Shown piece after piece: positions 17,888 to 27,900 of a stretch of DNA of 64,000 nt (position 1 is the stretch's first letter; every line of letters starts with the position of its first letter). The notes below the pieces were generated by a model. The model had not been told where the DNA came from. It saw only the letters and a list, made by a program, of their open reading frames with translations, and did not search any database. The position numbers were made by a program, and so were the translations under genes. Origin of the DNA: Parabacteroides sp. TM07-1AC (GTDB taxonomy: Bacteria > Bacteroidota > Bacteroidia > Bacteroidales > Tannerellaceae); assembly GCF_003480915.1 (NCBI RefSeq), contig NZ_QUKD01000001.1:558001-622000 (forward strand), in the 5' to 3' direction.

Positions 17888-18610
17888 TTAATCCGTGGAA
17901 TTATTCTTCATAAAAAACTTCTCGAAAAAGGCATCCCGGTAACTGTTGCCTATCGATATTTCATACTTTCCGATGAATACATCGTTGTTATCAAACGAAT
18001 CAATATGGTCGGAATTAACGATATACGACTTGTTTGTCCGTAGAAAAACATCCTTCGGGAGCATCTCATGGATCGACTTCAGATTCATCTTCGTCACGAT
18101 CCGCTGTTCGGGTGTCTGTATCACGACATAATCCTTCAAACCTTCGATGAACAGGATATTTTTCAGCTGTATCCTGAAATAACGCCGCTCCGCTTTCACA
18201 AAGATATGATCGGCAGAGACCGATTCCACCTGGTTTTTGCTGTTGTCCGTTTTCAACAAAGAATGATAGGCATGGGCTTTCTGTACCGCCCGTTTGAAAC
18301 GTTCGATCTCGATCGGCTTCACCAGATAGTCGATCGCATCCACTTCATAACTGTCGAGGGCATATTCCGCATAGGCGGTAATGAAGATCACGAGTGTTTC
18401 AGACGGGATTGTCCGGGCAAACTCCAAGCCGTTTACGCCGGGCATCTTGATGTCGAGAAAGACCAGGTCGACCGGGCTTGCCTGCATAAACTTACCCGCA
18501 GAAACAGCATCCCCGAAACTCCCGCACAAAGACAACGCCGGTGTATCCTGTACCAACAGTTGGATGGCCTTACGGCCCAATGGTTCATCATCTACAATGA
18601 TACAATTCAT
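17888..18610 (-). CDS. LytTR-family response regulator
   Basis: Two-component response regulator of 240 residues. The receiver domain (1-120) has the acidic pair DDE at 7-9, phosphoacceptor Asp53 in LVFLDIKMPG and the Lys of LVKPIE. The LytTR DNA-binding domain (about 140-235) contains FVKAERRYFRIQLKNILFIE (quoted core: KNILFIEGLKDYV) and FLRTNKSYIVN. It starts 8 nt after the stop of the kinase gene 18619-19665, its evident partner. It is the last gene of the leftward regulatory block. Confidence 0.92.
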   Translation of the reverse strand: MNCIIVDDEPLGRKAIQLLVQDTPALSLCGSFGDAVSAGKFMQASPVDLVFLDIKMPGVNGLEFARTIPSETLVIFITAYAEYALDSYEVDAIDYLVKPIEIERFKRAVQKAHAYHSLLKTDNSKNQVESVSADHIFVKAERRYFRIQLKNILFIEGLKDYVVIQTPEQRIVTKMNLKSIHEMLPKDVFLRTNKSYIVNSDHIDSFDNNDVFIGKYEISIGNSYRDAFFEKFFMKNNSTD

Positions 18611-18618
18611 ATAATTAT

Positions 18619-19665
18619 CTATTTTAGTTTTAAACGGAGATTTATCGTATATGTTATGTCGGTTTCATCTATTTCCAGAGAACAATCCGTATCGTACAGA
18701 AGTTGCAGGCGACGGCGGATATTGGCAAGCCCTATCCCCCCTTCTGCCGCCTTTTCTTTCTGTTCCGCCGGTTTGGAGTTGAGGCAGATAAAGATGAGCG
18801 CAGCTTCCTCCACCTTGAAATAAAGATGCACATAAGACAGCTTCTCATTATCGTTATTATGTTTCACGGCATTCTCTACAAAAGGGATGAACAACAAAGG
18901 AGGAACGGTTATATCCGCAATCTTTCCTTCCGTCGAGATGATAAAATCGAAATTATCACGCCGTATCTTTTCTAGATTGAGATAGTCGTTCAGGAAATGG
19001 ATGTCGTCTGCCAGGAATACCTTCTCTGAAGTGCTGTCCTTTAACTGGTACTTTAGCAGATCTTTCAGCTTGGAGAGGACATGCACTGCTTCCACCGGAT
19101 TTTCCCGGATCAGGACATTCGCATTATTCAGCATATTGAACAGGAAATGCGGATTGATCTGATTCTTTAACTGTTCCAGTTCCGACTGCATCGTCGCATT
19201 CTTCAGTTCGTCGATCCGCTGCCCGTATTTCACGTAATCCTGGAAGACGATCACAGCCGAAGCACCGGCAATGATCAGGCACAATTGAATAATGGACGAG
19301 ATGAAAAAGAAAGCGGCTAACCAAAATTGGAACAACTCATATTCTTCCTCAATCGCTTCTTTCCGCAATATATAAGAGAACAAAAGTGCCAAAAGAATCA
19401 CCAACACAACAGAAATCACATAAGTTCCAACCTTATTTTTCAGCAATAAACGGGGTGTGAGGACAAATACGCTCAAATAGATCGGGACGAGCAACAAAGC
19501 ACTCTGAATGACATTGCTTACCAGGAAGCGGCTGTCTTCTATTACATCGACATAAAAATTTACAGACAGAATGATTACGCTCAGAACGAACAGCAGGATA
19601 TGCCGGCAAATCCTGTAACGAGGATCGACCAGCAAGCGTAACAGAAAACCGGATGTATTTTTCAT
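18619..19665 (-). CDS. LytS-type sensor histidine kinase (intact)
   Basis: Membrane sensor kinase: four hydrophobic segments in residues 20-140, then a coiled linker and the His_kinase domain. Phosphoacceptor His173 is in NQINPHFLFN, the N box is PFVENAVKH (Asn265) and the glycine box is GGIGLANIRRRL. No large periplasmic sensor domain is present, so the signal is probably perceived in or at the membrane. Its ATG overlaps the TGA of the preceding kinase gene (ATGA), indicating translational coupling to that degenerate paralogue. It presumably phosphorylates the regulator at 17888-18610. Confidence 0.93.
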   Translation of the reverse strand: MKNTSGFLLRLLVDPRYRICRHILLFVLSVIILSVNFYVDVIEDSRFLVSNVIQSALLLVPIYLSVFVLTPRLLLKNKVGTYVISVVLVILLALLFSYILRKEAIEEEYELFQFWLAAFFFISSIIQLCLIIAGASAVIVFQDYVKYGQRIDELKNATMQSELEQLKNQINPHFLFNMLNNANVLIRENPVEAVHVLSKLKDLLKYQLKDSTSEKVFLADDIHFLNDYLNLEKIRRDNFDFIISTEGKIADITVPPLLFIPFVENAVKHNNDNEKLSYVHLYFKVEEAALIFICLNSKPAEQKEKAAEGGIGLANIRRRLQLLYDTDCSLEIDETDITYTINLRLKLK

Positions 19666-20750
19666 AGCTTTATATACAAATTCGTTCTACAAATAGCTCC
19701 CTCATCCACCGTATCCAGCGTATAGGATTCTTTAAACAACAAGCTCAAGCGATGCCTTATATCTTCCAGCTCCCGACCGTTTTCCGGATCTTTATCCGTT
19801 ATTCCCGGAGCAAAACAGATACAGGAAAAGAATAGCTCCTTTTCCCCGGCACGGAAAGTGAAATGAATATCCATCGGTGAACTTACCGACGGCAACAGTT
19901 TCACATAATAGATAGCAAACGGGATAAATAGCAAAGGCGGCACCAGTTTACGACTAAGTTTCCCCTCCTTCGTCACTGTAAAGTTCAAGCCCGTGTAACG
20001 AACCTTCGCCAGATCAAGAAAGTTTTCGATAAATGAAATTTCAGAGATAAGCAGTACCTTCTCCCGCTTTCCGTCATACAGCTGATAACGAAGTAGCTTA
20101 CTCAATTTCATCAATATCATAGAAGCCTGCCCAGGGTCATTGGGTGTTTGTTCCCCAGCTTCGTCAAGCATATTGAAAAGGAACTCCGGATTTATCTGAT
20201 CCTTCAAAGATTCCAGCTCCGTTTTCAGGCTCTCTTTCTCCAGTTCGTTCTTCCGCTTGCTGAACTGCATCCAACGGCGCAACAGAATCGTAATGGACGT
20301 CCCGGCAATCAGAAGTGCATACAGGAAGAAGTTTCCTGCTATTTCCATCGCCGGTATCCGGTCTTTATAGAAATAAGAATAATGTGTCGGCTCCTGGTCG
20401 TAATACCGTGTTACTCCATAATCGGCCCCCAAAGAGATCAGTATCATCAGGAAGATGAGCAGGGAGACAGTAATCGTGTAAAGCACATACCGGTTCTTCA
20501 ACAGCAGTTCCGGCAACAAAACATACAGATGCAGATAAACTCCTCCCAGATAAGAAACAAGTAATGCCAGGCTAACATACCAAACCATATGATCCACCTG
20601 ATCCAAAAAAACCGCGCAGGTAAGAAAAGGCAGATTGAACGACACGAACACGAAAAACAGTATAAGCAGCAAATGTCTCGCTACCCTGTATTTCCTGTCG
20701 ATCAGAAAATTGATCATAAAACTATTATAGGTCCCTTCCGACTTCGGCAT
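19662..20750 (-). CDS. degenerate LytS-type kinase (probable pseudokinase)
   Basis: Full-length paralogue (362 residues) of the next gene, with the same four membrane segments and linker. Every catalytic element is altered. The phosphoacceptor motif reads NQINPxFLFN with Glu189 instead of His (DQINPEFLFN). The N box is PFAIYYVKL instead of PFVENAVKH. The glycine box is replaced by NGRELEDIRHRL. The reading frame is intact and the surrounding residues (PPLLFIPF, RHRLSLLF) are well conserved. This suggests a protein kept for a non-catalytic role, perhaps dimerizing with and tuning the intact kinase. An ATG 11 codons in (20717) is an alternative start. Confidence 0.88.
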   Translation of the reverse strand: MPKSEGTYNSFMINFLIDRKYRVARHLLLILFFVFVSFNLPFLTCAVFLDQVDHMVWYVSLALLVSYLGGVYLHLYVLLPELLLKNRYVLYTITVSLLIFLMILISLGADYGVTRYYDQEPTHYSYFYKDRIPAMEIAGNFFLYALLIAGTSITILLRRWMQFSKRKNELEKESLKTELESLKDQINPEFLFNMLDEAGEQTPNDPGQASMILMKLSKLLRYQLYDGKREKVLLISEISFIENFLDLAKVRYTGLNFTVTKEGKLSRKLVPPLLFIPFAIYYVKLLPSVSSPMDIHFTFRAGEKELFFSCICFAPGITDKDPENGRELEDIRHRLSLLFKESYTLDTVDEGAICRTNLYIKL

Positions 20751-20844
20751 AACACGAACTTAATTTATATATGAGAAGTAAAGGTGGTACATTTCCCGGT
20801 AATAACAAAACGATCCCACCCGATTTATCAAAAACGTCATCGAC

Positions 20845-21747
20845 TTAGAAACCATATTTCAAGACCAGACTTGCATAAAAGGAAGGCATGAAATGCGGAT
20901 CATATTCGTCTCCTTTGAAGAATGCTTTCAATGTCCGGTCGCTATAATAAGCGGCACGGTAAGCCGACACTCCGACCGTCAGCGGGATGGAGAACGATTT
21001 CGACAAGACCAGTTCGGGTTGAAGTCCGCAGACGACATACTGCTGTGTAAATATCTGATCTTTCCCGCCATGCTCCACCAAAGCCATCATTCCGCCCATC
21101 GAAGCGACCAGCTTCAAGCGCATCAACTTATGCAGCTGGATACCGCCCGACAGCTCGATCCCGTCCATCATCGAGACATTCACCATATAACGTCCCTCGA
21201 TCCGCCAATCCACGAAAGCTGCCGGAAAGACCATCGGATAACCGAACGTCGTATTCAACGCCAGTCCCATCCCCACATCGAGGTTCTCCCGCAGATGCCA
21301 AATCGCAGCTGCCATGCCCATTCCCATAAGATTATTGAAACGGATATACGACAGGTTGGGCGTATCCATGAATGTCCCCACCCCGACACTTGCCAGCAGC
21401 GACCATTTTTTATTCAACGGGCGGATATACGACACTGCCAGTTGGGCATTGAATATCTCTTTTAGATCGACATACCCCGCCAGGTTCTTGTTATTCATCG
21501 ATGCGTACGTTGCGCCCACTCCCACCATCCAGGCGGTCGGATGGTTATTTTCATCCATCTTCATAGACAGGGGGATATTCACGCCTCCCTGTATCACCTT
21601 CATATCCCCTTTACCGCCAACCTTTTGGTTATCCGCATCGCGGAAGCCGGAAGAGCCGATATACTCAGTCTTCAGCCAAACCTGGGCATTCCCACACTGA
21701 CATACAGAAACAAACAGCAAAATCATCCACAACCATGCAGTCTTCAT
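20845..21747 (-). CDS. outer-membrane beta-barrel protein (DUF6268-like)
   Basis: Exported protein of 300 residues. The signal peptide is MKTAWLWMILLFVSVCQCGNAQ, after which the sequence alternates aromatic and small residues in amphipathic strands and ends in the outer-membrane type C-terminus LVLKYGF. It resembles the DUF6268 proteins found next to LytTR systems in Bacteroidetes, though this is from memory. It lies between two LytS/LytTR pairs, 94 nt upstream of the degenerate kinase and 127 nt after the second regulator, all in one direction. Function unknown; it could be the surface output or input of the regulatory pair. Confidence 0.7.
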   Translation of the reverse strand: MKTAWLWMILLFVSVCQCGNAQVWLKTEYIGSSGFRDADNQKVGGKGDMKVIQGGVNIPLSMKMDENNHPTAWMVGVGATYASMNNKNLAGYVDLKEIFNAQLAVSYIRPLNKKWSLLASVGVGTFMDTPNLSYIRFNNLMGMGMAAAIWHLRENLDVGMGLALNTTFGYPMVFPAAFVDWRIEGRYMVNVSMMDGIELSGGIQLHKLMRLKLVASMGGMMALVEHGGKDQIFTQQYVVCGLQPELVLSKSFSIPLTVGVSAYRAAYYSDRTLKAFFKGDEYDPHFMPSFYASLVLKYGF

Positions 21748-21874
21748 ACCTTATTCACTTTAAGTTTACAGTTTAATACGCTGCAAAACTATTCGAACAA
21801 AGCATGGCGCTGCCGGTTAATAGACAAACACGGGGATAATAATAGACCAAACGCAGGTTTCAGTATATAACAGA

Positions 21875-22642
21875 CTACAAACTACCCGTAAACCACTCCT
21901 TAAACTCGGACACACGCGCTTTGCTGACCAGTATCTTGTCCTGCACGGGGAATTTGAGGTTCACAGACAGGCGTCCGTTAAACCAAAGATCAATATCCAA
22001 TATGGCTTTCCGGGAAATAAGATACTGGCGGTTCACCCGGAAGAAGAGATTCGGATTCAGGCAATCGGACAACTCATCGAGCGTTTGGGTAAAAGTATAT
22101 TCCTTGCCGTCGCCGACTACCGCTTTCACGAGTCCGTCGTTGATATAAAAGAACAAGATCATATCGACCGATAAAGGGAATAACTTATCTCCTTTCACCG
22201 GAACCAAAAAATGCGTCTTATAACTCTCCTGGCGTTTCAGGAGATGGACGAGGCGGCTATAGTCGAACTCCTTTGCCGGCGTTTCCGAACGTAAAAGTTT
22301 CAGCTTTCCAATCGCTTTCCGGATGTCGCTCTGCCCGATCGGCTTCAGCAGGTAATCGATACTGTTCACTTTAAATGCGCGCAAAGCATACTCGTCGTAG
22401 GCTGTCGTGAAAATGATCGGACAGGAAATATCCACCTGCTCGAATATCTCGAAAGAAGAGCCGTCCGCCAAATGAATATCCAGGAATACCAGGTCGGGAG
22501 CCTCATGGATACGGAACCAGTCGACGCTCTCCGCGATACTGTCCAACACTGCCACGACCTCTATATCCGAAGTCACCTCCGAAAGCAACGCCACCAAATT
22601 GCGTACGGCAGCCTTTTCGTCTTCTATGATCACTGCATTCAT
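21875..22642 (-). CDS. LytTR-family response regulator
   Basis: Response regulator of 255 residues. The receiver domain has EDE at 7-9, Asp55 in LVFLDIHLADG, and LLKPIGQSD. The LytTR domain (about 150-250) contains FLVPVKGDKLFPL and FFRVNRQYLISRKAI. Its ATG overlaps the TGA of the kinase gene 22639-23676 by 4 nt, so the two are coupled. The pair follows the efflux genes in the same direction. Confidence 0.92.
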   Translation of the reverse strand: MNAVIIEDEKAAVRNLVALLSEVTSDIEVVAVLDSIAESVDWFRIHEAPDLVFLDIHLADGSSFEIFEQVDISCPIIFTTAYDEYALRAFKVNSIDYLLKPIGQSDIRKAIGKLKLLRSETPAKEFDYSRLVHLLKRQESYKTHFLVPVKGDKLFPLSVDMILFFYINDGLVKAVVGDGKEYTFTQTLDELSDCLNPNLFFRVNRQYLISRKAILDIDLWFNGRLSVNLKFPVQDKILVSKARVSEFKEWFTGSL

Positions 22643-23676
22643 ATCAATGGAATAGTTACGATAAATGTATTATTGTCTTCACGCACCTCTATCTCTTCTT
22701 TGAACAGGAGGCTGTAGCGTTTGGCCAGGTTGGCGAGTCCTATCTGCAAACCGCCGCTTGCCGTCTTCTTGCGCTGGATCGGATTGCTGACTGTCAGTTG
22801 TTTCCCTGTGGTACAGACCCGGATGACCAGCGGATGCCGGTTACTGATCTCATTATGCTTGACTGCGTTCTCTATCAACAACTGGACAGACATCGGGGGA
22901 AGCTGAAGCGTCTCCGCCTCTTCTTCTATCCGGATATCGAACTCCAGGTTATCTTCATAACGCATCTTCAACAGGAAGTTGTAAGCACTGACAAACTCCA
23001 TTTCCTCCCGCAAAGTGACGCTCATGCACTCGTTGCCCTGCAAGGTATAGCGAAGGACACGCGACAGCTCCTGCAAATAATCCTGCGCCTTGTCCGGTGT
23101 TTCGCGGATCAGCGAGCGCAAGGTATTCAGCGAGTTGAACAACATGTGCGGGTTCAGCTGGTTCTTCAGTGCCTCAAACTGATTGACCAAATTCTCGCTA
23201 CGGAGTTGCTCGTTCTCGACCGACACCTGCTGGCTTTTCCGGATCAGGTGGATCATATAGCAACTTCCCGTAACGATACAGGTGATGATGAAATCGCGCA
23301 ACGGATGCAGATAATGATGTACCATCGCATCGATGGCGGGAATATCGAACTGATGGTGCAGAAAGACAAACCCCTGTCCCAGCAGATTGCTGGCAAAGCC
23401 CGTCAGGACAAACGACAAGATCATCTTCCCCCATGTGATCCGTGCCGTCGGACGGTTGAAGCCGAACAGAACCGTATTCATGGCAAACAGGATTAGCAAT
23501 GAGACGAAAGTAAAAAGAATCTCGTTGGCTACATCTGCCATGCTCATTCCCGAAAACAAACTGTTCTGCCCCGAATGGTCGAATAACGAAATCAGTTCCG
23601 GGAAATGAGTCAGGAACGCCACCACTACGGAGATGACGACGACTGCCAATACATATTTATCTATATTTACTTTCAT
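22639..23676 (-). CDS. LytS-type sensor histidine kinase
   Basis: Membrane sensor kinase of 345 residues: about four hydrophobic segments in residues 5-145, coiled linker (QQVSVENEQLRSEN), then the kinase domain with His177 in NQLNPHMLFNSLN, N box LIENAVKHNE and glycine box GLQIGLANLAKRY. It starts 13 nt after the stop of the efflux adaptor gene and overlaps the regulator gene that follows. The context suggests it senses a substrate of the pump and controls its expression. Confidence 0.92.
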   Translation of the reverse strand: MKVNIDKYVLAVVVISVVVAFLTHFPELISLFDHSGQNSLFSGMSMADVANEILFTFVSLLILFAMNTVLFGFNRPTARITWGKMILSFVLTGFASNLLGQGFVFLHHQFDIPAIDAMVHHYLHPLRDFIITCIVTGSCYMIHLIRKSQQVSVENEQLRSENLVNQFEALKNQLNPHMLFNSLNTLRSLIRETPDKAQDYLQELSRVLRYTLQGNECMSVTLREEMEFVSAYNFLLKMRYEDNLEFDIRIEEEAETLQLPPMSVQLLIENAVKHNEISNRHPLVIRVCTTGKQLTVSNPIQRKKTASGGLQIGLANLAKRYSLLFKEEIEVREDNNTFIVTIPLI

Positions 23677-23689
23677 GCCACAAAGATAC

Positions 23690-24583
23690 TTATTTCTTTT
23701 CTACACGCGCCGTTACATACATGCCCGGACGGAAACGTTCGTTATTTCCTTTTACCCGTGCATAGATTTCGAGGGAACGGTTGACTGCATCCACCTCCTG
23801 CCCGATCGACAGCAGAGTGGCATCGAACGTCTTTTCTCCCATACCGTTCACACGGAACCGGATACGGCTGCCGGGAGTCAGGTCGTCCAGGTCTTTCTCG
23901 TAAGCGGTCAGGCAAAGAAGCGTTTCTCCTTTGTCGATCACTTCGCAAACAGGCTCACCGGCAGGGATGTATTTCCCCAAATTCACCGGCATTCCGGTAA
24001 TATAGCCGTTCAGTGGCGATTGGATCTCCAAATAGGGACGGATACCGTTTTTGAGCAGGTCTTCGGGTTGGATATTCAACAGAGTCAGTTGTGCCGCGGC
24101 AGCTTCCAGGCGGCTTTTCATGGAGAGATAATCGGCCTTGCTCTGCTGGAACCGTTTCTGTGAAGCGGCTTCCTGCGAACTCAGTCGTTCCTGCCGATGA
24201 TATTCGGCTGCCAGATATTCCGTCTGTGCATGCGCATCCAAATAGGTTTGCTGCAAGAGAATAAAGTCCGGATTTTCGAGCGTGACCAGGACAGTTCCTT
24301 TCTTTACATAATCACCCGGCAGCAACGAAGTCGTGTGTACAGTACCGCCCATAGTCAAGGTTACGGTGGCATGGCGTTGGGGAGGGACGATCATTTTTCC
24401 GTTGAAAGAAGAATGGTTCGCCATGGCCGTAGCCGACGTGACGGCATCAGCCTGCATAGTATCGTTTACGACGACTACCGGTTCAATTTTTGTATTTACA
24501 GTCTCCTGAAGTTGTTCTTTTTCTGTCGATGCACTGCAAGATACAAATAACAGAGCTACTATAGGAATAAATATCTTTTTCAT
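23690..24583 (-). CDS. RND efflux periplasmic adaptor, lipoprotein
   Basis: Membrane-fusion protein of the HlyD/CusB type linking the inner-membrane pump to the outer-membrane channel. The lipoprotein signal ends LFVSC (Cys16). A biotinyl-lipoyl-like half motif (TTSLLPGDYVKKGTVLVTLENP) precedes an alpha-hairpin (about 100-165), and a second lipoyl half follows (SPLNGYITGMPVNLGKYIPAGEP), then a beta-barrel domain. At 297 residues it is shorter than CusB and lacks metal-binding Met/His extensions. It is downstream of the pump gene, separated by a 42-bp-repeat region. Confidence 0.9.
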   Translation of the reverse strand: MKKIFIPIVALLFVSCSASTEKEQLQETVNTKIEPVVVVNDTMQADAVTSATAMANHSSFNGKMIVPPQRHATVTLTMGGTVHTTSLLPGDYVKKGTVLVTLENPDFILLQQTYLDAHAQTEYLAAEYHRQERLSSQEAASQKRFQQSKADYLSMKSRLEAAAAQLTLLNIQPEDLLKNGIRPYLEIQSPLNGYITGMPVNLGKYIPAGEPVCEVIDKGETLLCLTAYEKDLDDLTPGSRIRFRVNGMGEKTFDATLLSIGQEVDAVNRSLEIYARVKGNNERFRPGMYVTARVEKK

Positions 24584-24929
24584 TGTGTATGTTTTTATTA
24601 CAAATTGTTTCTAGTTTATTTTACTAATGCAATACGAGATGACGTCTTTTCTGTTTTTTTACTCTCCATAGGCATATGGAGAACCCAAAACGGTATAAAC
24701 ACATTTGCCATATATCTATGGAGAGTGTGTTTTTATTATTTTCGTCTATACATATATCCATAATGAGTATTTTTCTACTGCTTTCGTTACTTCGTATACC
24801 TAGGATGAATATTTTTTTACTGCTTTCGTTACTTAGTATACCTATGATGAATGTTTTTTTACTGTTTTCGTCACTTCGTATATCTACGGAGCTATTTTAT
24901 AGAAAAACATCTCTTCTGAACTTCTATAT
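24584..24929. other. 346-bp gap inside the efflux operon
   Basis: Lies between the pump gene (ends 24930) and the adaptor gene (starts 24583), both leftward. Most of it is the tandem repeat at 24676-24888, very T-rich on the plus strand. No leftward frame of note is present. A gap this long between genes whose products form one complex is unusual. Confidence 0.8.
24676..24888. repeat. tandem 42-bp repeats between pump and adaptor genes
   Basis: Units of 42 bp at 24763-24804, 24805-24846 and 24847-24888 are closely alike. The unit at 24718-24762 is 45 bp and more diverged. A preceding 42-bp stretch (24676-24717) shares only its ends. Each unit begins ATG on the plus strand and stays in frame, so the plus strand reads as hydrophobic 14-residue repeats such as MNIFLLLSLLSIPM. 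On the sense strand of the operon the units are A-rich. Confidence 0.85.
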
Positions 24930-27900
24930 TTATTTACCGGTATATAAATCCAGTTCCAATGCTGAGATATTGTAATTATACACTGCTTCGATATATCCTT
25001 TCCGAATCTCGCGGGCGCTATTCAGACTCTGCACGAACTGCATGATATCCGTTTCACTCTCCTTGAATTGTATTTCGGCACTCTTTATCAGTGCATCGGC
25101 TTCGGGCAAGGCACCGGTCGTATAATAACGGATACTTTCCCCCTGGCAGCGAAGCATCGTCTGCAACTCATCCACTTTATTACTTAACTGACGCGTATTG
25201 GCTTCCGCCTCCGTCCGTGCGATATAGGCATCTATCCGCGCCTGTTTCGCACGGCTTTGCTGCGGGAAAAACAAGACAGGGAAAGAGACTCCGACCATCC
25301 AGGAGTTCAATCCGGACAGCGGCGCGATCTTCTGCCGGACATAGCCTACCGACAATTCCGGGAAGAAACGACTACGCTCCACTTGCAGCACCGCCTTCTT
25401 CTCGTCCGCCATGCTCCGGAAATAATCCCGATAGACATCCGCCAATTCCACCTCCGCTGTCTCCGCCGGGAATAACGCCAGCGTACTGTCTTCCGGAACA
25501 ATCGGACGATCCGCATAACAAGCCCATGTAAAACGACGGACAGCCAGTTGCAGCTCTTCTTCCGCCTGCATCAGCCGGGTCCGCAGGTCCGCAGCCAGCG
25601 TAGTTGCCATATTCCGCTCCAGCAACGTGATATCGCCCTGTTCATAGCGGAGCTTTCCCGCTTCCTGCAAACGGAGTGCCCATTCGTTCTGTTCGCGGTA
25701 AAGCGAGCAAAGATTGGCGGCATACTGGTAATAAGCCCAGGCACGCTTCACCTCTGCGACGATCTCTTTTTTCACCATCTCACGATAATGTTCACCTGTC
25801 GCGATCTGCTTATTGACCAGCGCATTCTTATAGAACGGTGTGAGCAAAGAACCCAGCGACTGGGTTACTTCCAGCTGGTTGTCGCTGCGGGTCTCCCCGT
25901 TGAGCTGTCCCCAGGAATAATTGACGGAGGTCGCACCCGGCTCCCAGACTTCACCTTTGGAAGCCTTCGAACGGTCTATGGCTGCGGAGGCTGTCTTCAA
26001 ACGGGGATGGTTTTCCAACGCCACAGAAAGCGCCTCGTTCAATGTCAGGACGGTTGGCTGTGTCGCATCTTCCATCGCAGGATGTCCTGTTGCATCTCCT
26101 TCAGCCCAAACAGGCGATGACAGCGCAAAAAGCAAAACGAGCAGGGACAGACCTTTCAGGCTATTACTTTTTCTTACTCTCTTCCACATCAGCGGGAAGG
26201 CATTGACAATCCGGTAAAATACCGGAATGATCAGTAAAGTCAATATGGTGGAAACGATCAGTCCGCCGATCACGACCGTCGCCAACGGACGCTGCACTTC
26301 CGCTCCTGCCGATCTCGCGATCGCCATCGGAACAAATCCCAGCGAGGCAACCAGTCCGGTCAGGAAGACCGGACGCAGCAGATGCGGACAACCTTTCGCT
26401 ATAATACGATTCGTAGTCATTCTATAGGTGCCTTTTTTACGTAAATCATTAAAGTGATTGATCATCAGGATACCGTTCAGCACCGCCACACCGAACAGGG
26501 CGATAAACCCTACTCCCGCCGAGATACTGAAAGGCAAACCGCGCAGCCAAAGCGCCACGATACCGCCTATCAGCGACAGAGGAACCGTCGAGAATACGAC
26601 CAGTGTATAAGTCACGCTCTTGAAGGCGAAGAACAACAACAGCAGGATCAAAGCCAGTGCCACCGGGATCACGATCAACAACGTATCGATTGCATTCTGC
26701 AAATTCTCGAACTGCCCTCCGTATTCAAAATAATAACCGGGCTTCAGTTTGATATGCTTGTCCAACGTATCCTGTATCTGCGAAACGACCTGCTGGATAT
26801 CGGCATCACGCACATTCACACCGATGACGATGCGGCGTTTAGTCGCATCCCGGTTGATCTGTAGCGGACCGTTCACCAGTTCGATACTGGCTACTTCGCT
26901 TACCGGAATCTGGATGCCTTCGGCCGTCCGAACAAAGAGTTTATCCAGATTAAGGTCGGAGACTTTCTCATGATCCAGCCGCAGCACCAGTTCAAAACGG
27001 CGTTCGTTCTCAAAGACCACGCCTGCCGCCTCACCGGCGTATGCTGTCCGGATAATCGTATTCAGTTCTTCTATATTCATACCGTAACGGGCTATCTTCC
27101 CACGGTTGTATTTCACTACCAGCTGCGGAAGTCCCATCGCCTGTTCGACGATCACGTCGGCTGCCCCGGGCACTTTCTCCACATGGGTCGCCACCTCTTT
27201 CGCCTTACTGTAGAGTTCTTCCATATCTTCCCCGTAGAGCTTGATGGCGATATCCGCCTTAGCCCCCGTCATCAGTTCGTTGAAACGGAGCTGGATAGGC
27301 TGGCTGAAATTGAACTCTGCTCCCGTGATCGGCTCCAGTGCCTTCTTCATCTTCTCGACCATCTCCGCGCGGCTGCCTGCCGATGTCCATTCCTTGAACG
27401 GCTTCATAATGATCATCACGTCGGCATCCTCCACAGCCATCGGGTCTGTCGGGACTTCTGCCGTACCGATCTTGGCAACTACATGCTTGATTTCGGGAAA
27501 CTGGTCCATCAGTGTCTTCTCGGCCTGTCGGGAAAGTTCGATACTCTGCGTCAGCGAGCTTCCTGCGGGAAGCGTCATCTGCATGGCAAAATCGCCTTCA
27601 TCGAGTGTGGGGATGAACTCCGCACCCAGACGGGTGAAGAGAAGCAAAGAGGCGGCCAACAGCGCAAAGGCAGAACAAACGGTCGCCCAGATATGGCGCA
27701 GGCAAAACGTCAGACAGGATTTATAGAGACGGTTCAACCGTTCGAAGAAACGGTCGGCAAATGTCGGCTTCGGAGAGATCGTCCGCTTCAGGAACAGTGA
27801 AGCCATCATCGGCACATAAGTCAGCGACAAGATCAATGCACCGATAATACAGAAGACGAGCGTCTTCGCCATCGGCGTAAAATATTTGCCTTCGATGCCG

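Noticed and set aside
24718..24888. CRISPR array
   Set aside because: The 42-bp units abut directly without variable spacers, and no cas genes are in the window.
24676..24975. 99-codon plus-strand frame with 14-residue hydrophobic repeats
   Set aside because: It arises from the 42-bp tandem repeat, lacks a recognizable ribosome-binding site and runs into the antisense of the pump gene. Kept as a finding about the repeat, not as a gene.
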